From Fallopia convolvulus (lineage: Eukaryota; Streptophyta; Magnoliopsida; Caryophyllales; Polygonaceae): a stretch of 64,000 bases of DNA. A model generated the notes under the pieces. It was not told where the DNA came from and searched no databases. It saw only the letters and a list, made by a program, of their open reading frames with translations. Numbering within the stretch: position 1 is the first letter of the stretch; every line of letters starts with the position of its first letter. The stretch is from positions 31,857,503 to 31,921,502 of the forward strand of contig OZ024726.1 of the NCBI GenBank assembly GCA_964016875.1, read 5' to 3'. Positions 46,591 to 58,677 of this stretch are shown here, in pieces. The position numbers were made by a program, and so were the translations under genes.

Positions 46591-48539
46591 TGTATATATA
46601 TAGGGGAGCGCTCAGGTACAATACATATTATGGTGTAAGCATGTGTTCGAACGTAGGGTGTTGGATTACGAACAATTAGTGGCAATTAATTAAGCAACAT
46701 AATAGGATAAATGGGGGTGAGGGGAGAGAATCAAATCTCGGTTGATTTCAAAAAAGGAAACACCCGAAATTTTAGGAGAATGAGGAGGTAAAACTCAGTG
46801 CAAATATTTAAAAAAATCCTAGCAAATATTTTTTTCCACGATTGAAAATATTGCAACTTGTATACACTACACAACGTTCGAAGTCAAACGTAATTTCAAT
46901 ATAAAATAGGCGCTTTTTTAACTCAAACGGTGTGTCTATTGTACAATTGATATAGTTTGTTGAATAAGTATTTTTATGTTTTTGAATAACCATGCAATTT
47001 TGGAAGGGACTGGTGCACTATTGTTATTTCTGGTTAAATAAGTATTTTTCTGTTATTGAAAAATAAGCTTATTTGCATGAATAATATAATGGGCCTTGAA
47101 ATGATTAAGAGTTTTGTGAATAATATCATGCATTTATTTGAATAAGTTGGATTAATACATTGGATAAGACAAATTAAGGAGTGTTATAACTCGAATACAT
47201 ATCCCAATAAAGAATACATCTATTTATTTATATGTACATTAATATGAATATGTATATCTATTTATTTGAATGTACACTAATATAAAAAATAAGTCTTCTC
47301 TCTATCTTCAAACTTTACCGATCACAATTTTTCCCCATTCTTGAATAACTCCATCGCAAAACATGCATATGTGGATAACAATTCTCGCATAACATGACAC
47401 AATATTCTTGAATAATTGCATAACAGAACACACATTTATGAATAACAAAACACGCATCTATGAAACACCAAATGCGCATATATAAATATGAAGACATGCA
47501 TATATAAATAACAAAACACGCATATATGAATAACAAATCACACATACGAATAGCAAAAAATGCATATATGAATAACAAGTCACACATACGAATAGCAAAA
47601 AACGCATACATGAATAATAAATCATGTATATTTGAATAATAAATCATTCCACGTATTTATGATATCAAAACATGTCAATATAAATAAAAAGTCATGCATA
47701 TATGAATAACAAAACAAACATATATGAAAAACAAGCCACGAATATGTGAATAACAAGAGAATATATATAAATAAAAGTAACGTATATATGAATAACATAA
47801 TATATATATATAAATAACAAGTCACACATTTCTGAATAATAAGTCATGCATGTATGAATAACAACATATGCATTCATAAATAACAAATAATACGTAGACG
47901 AATAACAAGGCATGTATATACGAATAACAAAACACGTATAAATGAATAACAAGATGCGTATATGAAAAACAAAATCCATCGTAATTAAAGCTTGTCGAAC
48001 TTGTCTACCCTAAAAACACCCACATGTAACAAACTATAAAGCCAAATTAATCAACAAACTATGAAGAACTGATATAATTTCATTCTAAATTCATCAAAAT
48101 TGACCGAATTCAAACCAACTATCGAACTAAAAACTTAACTTTGAATTTCTACAATATGAACAAAAAACGAAAAATCATGATCGGAAATGATAATAATAAG
48201 CGACTTTTAGCGAAATATCAACTCCAACATGAATCTTCACTTACCAATTCGTGAAAAATAGACGAGAATTGAAGAGGACGTTTGTGTCTTGCAAATCGCC
48301 ATGAGAGAGAGTTCACACACACACACACACAAAATAACTAGAATAGGAGAGAGAGAGATTATTAATTATGTACCGAAAATCAAGAATTTTAAACAGTATA
48401 TGGTAACTGGCAAATCATTCTAGCGGAATATGTTGTTATTCAATGTATCATACCTACACACATTTTACACCCCTTTTTGTTTTAACCTCACCCTTCATTT
48501 AACCAAATCCAACATTTGTTGATTAACCACATGATATAT
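46591..48539. mobile_element. Unclassified repeat, perhaps Helitron-like
   Basis: It starts near TATATATATAGGGGAGCGCTC (46594-46614), a sequence style seen at the 5' ends of some plant Helitrons. It contains the minisatellite at 47360-47965 and a short (CA)n at about 48313-48330. No CTRR hairpin end, Rep or helicase was recognised, so the class is tentative. Confidence 0.25.
47360..47965. repeat. Degenerate minisatellite, unit about 24-30 bp
   Basis: Units of the form ATATATGAATAACAAAACACGC recur about twenty times with length and base changes (TGAATAACAAGTCACACAT, ACGAATAGCAAAAAATGC and so on). The apparent minus-strand frames across it (LLFIYA-type repeats) are products of this periodicity. 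Confidence 0.85.
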
Positions 48540-50539
48540 ATTGAAAAAAAATTGGTTCCTGTCCTAGAGGTGTTTCGCGAAAAATAAAAAAAGGCAGCCA
48601 CCACAGCATTTAAGTGCATCACGAATGAAAACCCCCCAAATGAACGCGCTATTCACGCACTCATCTTTTCCTTTTGCCTGGCAAAAACCCTAGCGGAGCA
48701 AAGTCTGCCGCCCCAAACCGCTGCCATCTCCAACGAGATTGTGAGCCCCCAATCCGACTATCCCCGCCTGAAAAGGAAGAAATACTCCGTCCTTAGTTCA
48801 TCTCCTAAGGCGACACGTTTGATTGCGCCACTTAATAATCGTCACCGGAATAACTATAATCTCCGGCTCAAGATCTGACTCCCTCGCCACATGTTTCCTT
48901 GGCGGTCCAAGCGGTTGAGTTAGAAGTCGATAACGCACACCAAATCTGATAAGAAAACGGCTCTTAAAACCATCTCGCTTCACCAGTCGGGGTTGCGGCT
49001 CTTCTTTGCTCTCCCATGCCAGCGCGTTTCAGACGAATCGCCTTGTCTTTGGTGCAGCATGCTGGCGGAACTTGTCCCCGAATGGTGCTGGTGGCGCCTG
49101 ATGTGGTCTCCTTGCAACCAACTTCAGCCATGATGTGATCTATCTTCTTCGATCTGGATATGTGATCTGTTTTCATTTCTATGGAGTCGGTTGTTCCCAC
49201 GCCACCTGCCGCTGGCGATAGGTGGTGGTGGAACCGAGTCTGCGGGTCTTCGGCGACCGAGCTTCTCTTGGTGTGGCTTCCCTTTTCACTCACCTCAATC
49301 ACGCCCAATGTCAACATTTTCCTGGTGTTTGATTTTTCTCTCCAGATGTACTTTTTTTCTTACACTCCTTTTCTATCTTTTTTTACTCCCATTTCTCTCT
49401 TTGCCTACTTGATTCTTTGTATTTGAAATGGATTTCATGGTCCATAAACAAACCTGAGTCACGTCTCTCTATATGGGGTCGTGTGCATAAGCTTGAAAGG
49501 TGTTGTGCTCTCATTGTTGTGAGTCGTTTAGTCACTTATTGTCGGGCATGTTGGAATAACCCTGTTGGATCTAAAACAAAAATTAGCAGTGCAATATGTG
49601 GTAAAACCACTATTAGTATCCGAAACCCATGGTCAACCCATATGGTCATCATTAAGATGGTGTACACAACTGCCATTAGCGCTTGCAATCCAAGTCCGCA
49701 AGGTTGTGTTTCTAATGCTCAGGAGCTTATTTCAATTTTTTCCTGGTGTATAAGAAACTTCAAAACAATCTGGAAATAAAAACCCAAGCATCTCCAAAAG
49801 AGAGCACGCATAAATCCGTTCAGGCACGACACCGTATGGTGTACCTACCTCTATTACAACCTAAACCCGAAAGAACTTGGGGTAAACCTACCATGGACCG
49901 CCAAGATTTGGTACAAGTTTCTTTGTTTTATTTTTCTTACTGTTTGTTGTTGTTGTTCTGTTTCTTTAGTGTCGTTCCCTGTCCTTGGTTTTTTGCGCTG
50001 AACGTTTTCCTTTGCAACCACGGGAGGTGTGCAGATGATGCTCAAATCAACCCTCCTGGGAACCTTTCCCACAATTGTTGGATTTGTAGCAGTTGGGAGA
50101 TATATTTGCCTTGTGCTTGCTACCAAAGTGAACCCATAATTGGGGATAAAACCCATTTAACCCAGCCCAGCTTCTATTTGGGAACAAACCCAATCAAAAA
50201 GTGGAGATGGCACCCGGCCTACTCACGATTATGTTGGGTGGCAGGTATAACCACAATTGTACTAAAACCAAACGAAAGCAAAAATATTTCGAAACATAAA
50301 AAACCGATGTCAAATACTAGTACGACAAAATATGGTGATAAGAGGTCAATAATTGCAAACCAATACCATATATTTATAATTAAAAATATAAAAAACATCA
50401 AACCACCCAATATTCTTAGGGTACGATCGCACCATACCAAGAATGGAACAACAATATACCCATATGAAAATAAAATGAAAATACTAAAAATGGAAAACCA
50501 TCCAAATCGGGCCAAAATCCTCCCCAAACCGGTTATCCT
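48540..50539 (+). other. Probable 5' region of the L1 LINE
   Basis: From about 48660 the DNA becomes GC-richer (AAACCCTAGCGG, CTGCCGCCCCAAACCGCTG) like a LINE 5'UTR. Up to 50540 it lacks an intact ORF1; short frames such as 49746-50543 show no CCHC knuckle or RNA-binding motif that I trust. The true 5' end is undetermined. Confidence 0.35.
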
Positions 50540-53500
50540 ATGAAGGTTTGCATGTGGAATTGTAGGGGCATTCGGCATAAGTCCTTTTGGACTGAAGTTA
50601 ATATGCTATGCCGCCTTGATCATATCAACCTAATAGCACTTGTTGAAACGAAAGCCCAAGAACCACCCGAACAAAAAAACTGGCAAAAAGCTGGGTTCGA
50701 CTCTTTGGAGTTTATACAGGCCTCCGGCCTTGCTGGGGGTCTTTGTGTACTCTGGAAGTGGTCGCAACTTTCGAATGAAAGCCTGTACAAAATAGCACTT
50801 GTTGAACCTAATAGCACTTGTTGAAACGAAAGCCCAAGAACCACCCGAACAAAAAAACTGGCAAAAAGCTGGGTTCGACTCTTTGGAGTTTATACAGGCC
50901 TCCGGCCTTGTTGGGGGTCTTTGTGTACTCTGGAAGTGGTCGCAACTTTCGAATGAAAGCCTGTACACTATCCATAAGGACAATCGATTTATAAGTATCC
51001 AATATACTAATCTAGAAACCAATAATGAAATGATAATCATTTTCGCCTATGCACCGCCACAAGCAACTGACAAAGATGCATTCTGGACAAGACTTTCATT
51101 ATATATCCAAAATTGTAATCTTCCTTGCATCCTGATGGGTGACCTCAACGAAATCCAACACCCGGAGGAAAAACAAGGGGGCGCAACCCCCAATCGAAAC
51201 CGGTATGATCGACTCTTCAATTTTAAAAATGCATGTGATATGTGTGACATCCCATCGTTTGGGAATAAATTCACTTGGAGAAAATCCAAAAATTTGGATA
51301 ACACGACACTCGAAAAACTAGACCGAACACTCGTTAGTAATCAAATTATACAATGGTACCCATCCATTGCAACTAAAAACCATGCGTTCTCAACTTCCAA
51401 TCACTGCCCGATCTCCTGTGATCTCCCCACAGGGATTCCCCATAAAGCCCAACCATTCAAGTTTGAAATGATGTGGACATCAAGGAAAGATTTTCAAAAT
51501 GTCATAAAACAAGTTTGGCGCCTCAATGCAGGTGGATCCCATATGTTCAACCTAACAGAAAAGACGCAGCTGCTAAAGGCTAAAGCAAAGACTTGGAATA
51601 AACAAACGTCCGGGAATATTTTCCAGCAAACAAAAAAACTAGATGAGGAGTTGCTTAGCATCCAAAAAGAAATCATTGAACATAAAAATTACCAGCTAGT
51701 CCAAAAACAGGAAAGATTGCAAAAGAAACGAGAATGCCTTGTCCAATTCCATCTCTCGTACTAGAAACAAAGGGCTAAAAACACCCACATAAAACTAAAT
51801 GACAAAAACACGAAATACTTCCACCGGATTGCAAGCGGTAGAAGGAATAGAACCAATATCAATGAAATCCGTACAACAGAGGGAACGCAAATCACCGAAC
51901 TAGAAAACATCAAAACAGAAATAAAATGGGACTTCCAAAACCGATTCCGAGCATTGGAAATAAACCGCAGAAAACTCCAAAACATGACCCAAACCATCCA
52001 AAAAGAAATAACCGAAGCAGACAACACAGAACTCACAAAACTAGTATCGAACATTGAAATAAAGAACGCTATGTTTGATATCGGGGATGATAAATCCCCC
52101 GGCCCGGATGGAATGCCAGAAAGCTTCTATAAAAAATATTGGCATATCATTGGCCCGGACGTGACCAAAGCTGTTAAAAGCTTCTTTCACACAAGGAAAA
52201 TTTTGAAACAAATAAACCATATATTTATAACTCTACTACCCAAATGTGCAAACCCCAACTCAACCAACCATTACAAGCCAATTAGCCTATGAAATACCAT
52301 CTATAAAGTAATCTCGAAAATTCTAACAAATCGCCTAAAAACGTTTAAAAAAAAACTTATCCACCCTATGCAAGGGGCTTTCGTCCAAAACCGGATTATC
52401 CACGATAATATACTCATCGCGCATAAAATCTTCCACTCCTTCCGAAACAAACGTGGGCGGGAGGGTTGGATCGCAATCAAGCTTGACATGGAAAAAGTTT
52501 ATGATCGGATCAGTTGGGAATTTCTAGCTGAGATCCTCCACAAATTTGGATTTAATGATAAATTCTTGGGTTGGATCCGAGAATGTGTTGAAACAATCTC
52601 CTTCTCAGTCCTAGTCAATAACGGACCGACAGAACAATTCTACCCCCTACGGGGCCTCAGACAGGGGGATCCCCTATCGCCATACTTATTCATCCTCGCC
52701 GCCGAGATACTGGCAAGATAACTCCACCTTTTGAGCACTAACCCAAAAAGCGGCATTGGGGTCCAAATTTCGAGAAATGGAACAAAAATCCCTTTTCTGG
52801 CCTTTGCAGATGATATTATCATCTTTGCAAAAGTAAATGGCCAAGCCTGCAAAAATATTAAGGATAGTATCGACGACTATAGTGAAATCTCCGGACAGAA
52901 GGTCAATTTCCACAAATCCGCTTTTCCAAGTTACCAAAAACACTAATTAACAACACAAAGGATCAAATCAAAAAAATCTTACAAATAGCAAACACAGTTG
53001 CGTTGGACAAATATCTAGGATGCCCGATAATTAACGGGAGAGTAACACAAAACACCTTCAAACCCCTAGTTCTGCTTACCAGATCCCAATTGTCAAAATG
53101 GAAAGCTAACGCCCTATCCTAAGAACGGCGAAAAACCCTAATCAAAGCAAACATCTCAGCACAACCAAACTATATTATGCAATCGTTCCTTCTACCAGAA
53201 TCAACTTTAAAAGAAATTGACCAAATTAGCAAGAACTTCTTTTGGAATAAGGAAAACAACTACAAACCACACATTAGTTGGAATTCCATCTGTCTCCCTC
53301 CCGCTCATGGGGGGTTGGGAATAGCCAAGGCGGCTGAAATGAACCAAACACTCCAAATGAAACTACTATGGAAAATCCTAGCGGAACCAAACAATCTATG
53401 GGTCAAAATAGTGACTGAAAAATACCTCAAAACGGAAAGTATCCTAAACTATAAGAAAAAACAAAAACACATCATGACAATGGTCTAAACTAGTAGGCCT

Positions 53501-54850
53501 AAGAGACATGTTCATTAAGGGGCTCATCTAGCAAGTGGGTGTCGGCAAAACCGTCCGATTTTGGAAAGATAATTGGACCGGTAATGGTCCCCTTAACCCG
53601 AAGTCTGAGATTGGAACCCTCATTGATTGGGAGGAACCTGTTGAGGCGTACCTCCGTGAGGACAATTCATGGAATATTTAAAAACTTGATGAGGTCGTTA
53701 TGCGTGACAACCTCGAAAAAATTTCCAAAATTATCAATCCCATTAATAAAATTCCGGATAGACTATACTGGCAACCAATAAAAAATGGTTGGTATTCCAC
53801 CCACTCTACCATCCAGTGGCTCCACCAATCTAAAGGTGATCCCAAAATTAACTTATAATGGATTAACCGACTAAATATCCCTCAAAAAATGAAGAACTTC
53901 CTTTGAAAAGTAGCCCGAAACGGCCTACCAACTAAAACTAGGCTTGCGGCAACCACAAGGCTGTGAAACGTGTAACTACCAGGTCGAGGACACAAACCAT
54001 GTTTTACTCTTATGCCCCCTTACTGGCCAACCCTTAATTCCATTGACCCAAGACTACGTTGGATCACCGACCATATATCCCCAGACGACAAAAACCCATA
54101 TGAGGTCCTAGAGGAAATTAAGAAAATAACAACCAAAGAGGTAATGGAACTCCTCCTCATTAACACCTGGTGGAGCCTATGGTTCAATTCTCTAGAAACA
54201 TGAGAGTTTTTTATAACAACGGAACAAACTTCACCAATGCAAATCACATTACTGAATTCATCCGAAACCAGGTTAAAGAATGGAAATTTGCAGAAACCTC
54301 TACCTCCCCCGGCCCCCGCACTCAAAGTGCGCGGGGAGGGGAAGGAAGAAAGCGTACGAGGCGTACGAGGCGGGTAAAACCCAAAAGAGACTATATTAAA
54401 TTGAATTTTGATGGTGCAGTGAGTGTAGATGGCGTGGCTTCGTTCGAGTTCATCCCCAGGGACTCTGGTGGCTCCCCCATCCATTTTGACAGAGGACTGA
54501 TTGGTCGACAATCTGTTCTGATATCCAAGACCATCGCATTGCGCCAGGGACTTCTCGAGGCCATTAGACGTGGCATTTCCTGAATCCAGATTGAAGGCGA
54601 TAATTTGCAGCTGGTCAAGGTCGTGCTCGGTGACTGGCACTGCCCGTGGGAGATTGAGTTGTTGCGTTCGGATATCCACTGCTTGCTTGCCCGGTTCCAA
54701 GGATTGGAGTATCTCTCACGTCGGTCGGAAGTGCAATTCTGTGGCAGACTTCATCGTTGGATCGTTCAGACGTGTCTTCTCCGTCCCACTCACAGTTGAT
54801 TCGGGTTTCCTTACCCTCATCCGTCAGGATGCTCTAAGGCGAGGCTCCTC
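50540..54850 (+). pseudogene. L1-type LINE ORF2 with RNase H, broken
   Basis: Domains in order on the plus strand: AP endonuclease from 50540 (MKVCMWNCRGI, LMGDLNEIQHPEEK near 51135, SNHCPISCDL near 51400); reverse transcriptase about 51900-52950 (SPGPDGMPESFYKKYW, WIAIKLDMEKVYDRISWEF, LRGLRQGDPLSPYLF, and FADD at 52803-52814); a thumb/connector region to about 53480 with FFWNKENNY; a zf-RVT region about 53790-54030; and a plant-type RNase H from about 54375 (IKLNFDGAVSVDGVASFEF). At least five stops and several frameshifts disable it, and the endonuclease start carries a 178-bp tandem duplication. It ends near 54850 beside the coiled-coil gene, in convergent orientation. Such elements copy themselves by target-primed reverse transcription. 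Confidence 0.9.
50629..50967 (+). repeat. 178-bp tandem duplication in the LINE endonuclease
   Basis: ACCTAATAGCACTTGTTGAA at 50628 repeats at 50806. The second copy runs to about 50967 with almost no difference (GCCTTGCTGGGG against GCCTTGTTGGGG). The joint contains an extra AATAGCACTTGTTGAACC, so breakage occurred at a short internal repeat. The duplication breaks the reading frame. Confidence 0.9.
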
Positions 54851-55223
54851 AAAAGGTAAACCACGTGTTGGCACCAAATTTAGCACTTGCAAATCCAACA
54901 ATGGTAAATTTTATTCCAACGAAATCCAATAATTTTGCTAAAAAGACACTAGCACACTTGCACCCCCTTTCACAACAAAACAATCCCATATGTTCAGAAC
55001 ATGGAACTGTAATTTACAACAATCAAGTACAAATGTAATAATTCCAGCCAGCTTTGGCTTTGCATATAATCACCTCGCGTTCCTGTTTCCTTTCCTTTCA
55101 TGTCCCTCGTTGAGACCTCAAAAGCGTATTTGAAACCGGTTTTACAAGCTTCATCTCAATGATAATTGGAGCACAAGTGGATAGATGGAGAGCATACAAG
55201 GCACACGCCATTACTTGGAAAAT
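54851..55223. other. Spacer and 3'UTR of the coiled-coil gene
   Basis: No gene. The part next to 55224 is the probable 3'UTR of the minus-strand gene. Confidence 0.4.
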
Positions 55224-58200
55224 TCATTCTTGCCTTAGAGACACGGGGGGAGATGTTAGAGGTGGTTGTACGTTGTCCATGGCTGGCAAATTGACTAAAC
55301 TGGGTACCTTGGCAGGATAAACTTCAGTGACCTCTTCACTGTTCTCATCCAAGTATACCACATCCTGCATTGTAAGCTGGTGATACTCTACAATTTCTCT
55401 AAGGAAGCGGTTTTCACGAGCATATACCGAGTTCTCATGTGCCAATCTGGCCTTCTCTGCCAACAGGCTCTCCAGTTGAAGTCGTATCTGAAAAAATATA
55501 CCAACTTATGATTCAATTCTGAAAATTGAACACAGATTTTAGTTATTGTTTGATCTATGTTTCTAAGTGATAAGCCATTTGCCATGGGACTGAGTTTGCA
55601 CCAAGACAATTTATACGCCACAGTTGAAACCCACTGCCACTAATGGTTCAAAATAAGAGAAGAAACCATGTTGGTCATTCATGGCAAAATGATTGTAGAT
55701 GAAGATGGATTAGTGGTAAGAGAAGAAACCATCTCCGTTCTATACGACAGAAAATTGCAGAGTCATGACACACAAGGAAACCAGCAAATGGGCTTGCATC
55801 TTTATTAACACCTAAGGATGACCTAGGCAAAATCTGTTTATTTTTTTTGGGAAGGGGGAAGAAGAGAGCTGTGCACTTAACATATTTTTTCTAGGGCTGC
55901 GCAAAACCCAGTCCGGACCGGATTTTTGGAACGGACCAGGCTGGATGAGACCGAGGGATATCCGGTCCGGTCCTCGGTCCAAAAAAAATTGAAAGTCAGT
56001 CCCCGGTCCGGTCCAGACCGACTTTTATTATTAATAACAATTAAATTATTTTATATAAGAAATATGTATAATTATATAATAAAATCTATGTTAAAAAATA
56101 TAAATTTAATTTTTATACGATATAATACATATTTTCTATTAAAATATAATACTTTTTATAAATAATATATTTTTTTTAAAAATAATTTTTTTAATAAAAT
56201 AATAGTTCGGTCCAAAATCGTATCGGACCGGGACCGAGACCAGACCGGACCGAGAATATCCAGTCCGATCCTCAGCCCAATTTTTTGGGAAATTCGGTGC
56301 CAGTCCGGTCCAGTCTTGGACCGATGCCCACCCCTATTTTTTCCCTATTACTTGTAAAAAACAAATTTACTTATTTATTAGAAGTTCATGGAGAATTTGT
56401 ATAACTTACAGTTACAACCATATAGCATATATTTAACCCAACTAATTTCATCCTCATATCAGGGGAGTGAATCTCAAGTTTTAACTAAAGAATAGTAAAG
56501 TGAGTCGGTAAGATTTAAAGGAAAAAGTGAAAATTTCAAGCTCATGTGGGCAAGGAAAGATAATATGATGATTATGAGACCAAATAGCTTGAATGCAGAT
56601 GACCTAAGCCCTTGCCCATCACAAGTGGTGATGATTGAAGGGGGTAGATAAGGCATAAATTCTATAAATACACAAGAGGCAATTGCATTTGTTCACCACT
56701 ATTCTTTTGAAAACGCTCGAGTACCTACTTTGGTACTTGACAAAATGAAGAACAGGGTTACTTACAAGATCATCATCTTCTAGGTTGTCTCCCTTATGCA
56801 AGCTCTCCCGAAGAAGCTTGTTCTCTTCTTCAAGCTGAGCACACCTTTCCTTTGCAAAAGCAAGGTCTGCTTTGACAGTCTTCAGTTCACGTAATAGAAC
56901 TTTTGTTTTGGCAGCCATTGCCATTGAAACCTGAGATAGATCCACACAGCTCATGCATCAGCAGTCTTCTCATATGATTCGAGATTGAATTTTTGACAGA
57001 AATATTCACACATGGAACAAAATTCAGATGTGTCTATATCAAGCACCATAACTAAGACTTCAAACTCAGCAATTGTATTTTAGGAGTCTAGGAACATGCA
57101 GACCACAGGAAACAGCACCTAACCACATTATAACACAAGAAATGATTTTTATTTTTGCAGGTTTGCAAACATAAATACCAAGTAGTTACTAATAAGTACT
57201 AAGACGGTAATCAAGTATTTTCTGAACACAATAATTCTACATAACGATAAACTAATACATGAAGTTGACATCTTACATCACGAGAAGCCTTCAGTTGAAT
57301 TTCCAGATCAGATTGCATTTGAGGCTGCACACTAGTTTGCATCTGGGATTTTGTGTTGGCATTTCTATCCTTCTCATCTTGCTCATTTAAATCAGGAGTG
57401 CCAAACTTTTTCCTGACATTTAATTTACGAGTTTCTTGAATGATATCAGCAGTGCGGTTCTCCACAATAGTTAGCCCTTCCTAAAAAAAACCCCAGCGGT
57501 TAGGAAACCACAACAACATTAATGGCATGCCCATGAACCAAATATGTTAACAAAATGCTTAGCAAAACAAAGAAAACACTATTTGAAGAACCCCTTTTAA
57601 ACCCTAACCCACAAAAAGATTATACCTTTCTGCTATACTTATGTATATAGTGCCAACTCATACAAACTATAGGTCCATAATATATCAAACACTTCTACCT
57701 GCAATTCCTTGTGAAGGAAAAATTTCGTGTTCACAAAACATATACAATTGGAAAATTCCTCTTTGACATACAATTTTACCAGAGCACTTACCGAAAATGT
57801 TTGCCTATTGAATCATCACTAATCCACATTTGCCCAAAATATCATACCCTCACTATGATTTAATAGACAAGACAACAGCATGGTCACATTGAAAGATGAA
57901 AATCCAGTACCAAGCTAAAAAAGCAAGCCAAACCTCCAAAGCATTGCCAATGGTGCCACCGAGGTAAGTAAGGGAAGATGCGATAGCCCCAAAACCCTTT
58001 TGGAGACGCGGGCCATCAGATGATCTTTGAGGATACTGGACAGTGCTCTCATGCGGCCCAAATTGTTTGGAAGAGATCTTGATGAAAAATATTCAGTCAG
58101 AATCTCAAACCCTAATTTTGCCTGTTAGCATGATAAATCAGCAATAAAAACTCACCTGAGAGCCAGTGGCAGACTTTGGCTTCTGAGTTGTGGATGGAAC

Positions 58201-58677
58201 GGTAGAAAAAGGAGAATTTAGGGATTGGGACCGGGATGGGGCATCATCATCTTCATCGTCAATGATCGATTTGGCCTTCCTAGCAATAGTACTCCAGAAA
58301 CTAGGCTTGGAGTAGGAATCAGCCGAATTCCTCTTATCCGGCGTAGAACTAGGGATCGAATCCTGGATCCAATTACCCCTACCACTACTTGTAGGAGTCC
58401 GATTTTGACTTTGAGATTGCAGCCGAATCGAAGGTGGCTGTGGCTTTGGGAGAACAGGAAGCGGGGTGGCGTAGGCGGAGGAGAGAGATGAGGCGCGATG
58501 GGAGCCGGAGGATGCTCTTATCGCCTTCGCCGCCATCGAGCCTTCTTCTTCCTCCTCTTCGTCGCTCTTCCACCATTGATCTTCTTCCTCATCCTGTAAT
58601 CTCTGATTTTTCAACGGCGGGGTGGAGATTGAAGGGGTTTGCTGTTGCTGATGAGTCTGCCATCTTCGATGCTCCAT
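55224..58677 (-). CDS. Plant coiled-coil protein of unknown function (432 aa)
   Basis: Five exons on the minus strand: 58677-58156, 58077-57934, 57480-57277, 56930-56766 and 55487-55224, all GT/AG. Every exon is a whole number of codons (1,299 nt in total). The N-terminus is hydrophilic, with Gln-rich and acidic runs (about residues 10-45, DEEEDQWW and DEEEEEEGS), then Ser/Pro-rich (to about 174) with a FWSTIARKAKSIIDDEDD segment. Residues about 175-222 contain a short hydrophobic GFGAIASSLTYLGGTIGNAL stretch, and residues about 285-380 are a long coiled coil (LLRELKTVKADLAFAKERCA; QLEEENKLLRESL; LLAEKARLAHENSVYARENR). The C-terminus is Pro-rich. There is no signal peptide or enzyme motif. 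I recognise it as conserved in plants but cannot assign a function; a scaffold or trafficking role is only a guess. Intron 4 carries a hAT MITE. Confidence 0.88.
55892..56335. mobile_element. hAT-like MITE with CCGGTCC repeats, in intron 4
   Basis: 444 bp, starting TAGGGCTGCGCAAAACCC and ending GATGCCCACCCCT, flanked by perfect ATTTTTTC (55884-55891 and 56336-56343). Both ends are dense in GGTCCGGTC/GGACCGGA words around an AT-rich centre. It sits in intron 4 of the coiled-coil gene. Confidence 0.85.

Noticed and set aside
47315..47979. Minus-strand frames with LLFIYA-like repeats (apparent membrane protein)
   Set aside because: The sequence is a degenerate minisatellite; the periodicity alone creates the hydrophobic pattern.
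49746..50543. 265-aa ORF upstream of the LINE endonuclease as ORF1
   Set aside because: No CCHC knuckle or RNA-binding motif; composition is low-complexity and the start is arbitrary.
54020..54700. 226-aa minus-strand ORF
   Set aside because: It is antisense to the LINE RNase H region, which has recognisable motifs on the plus strand.
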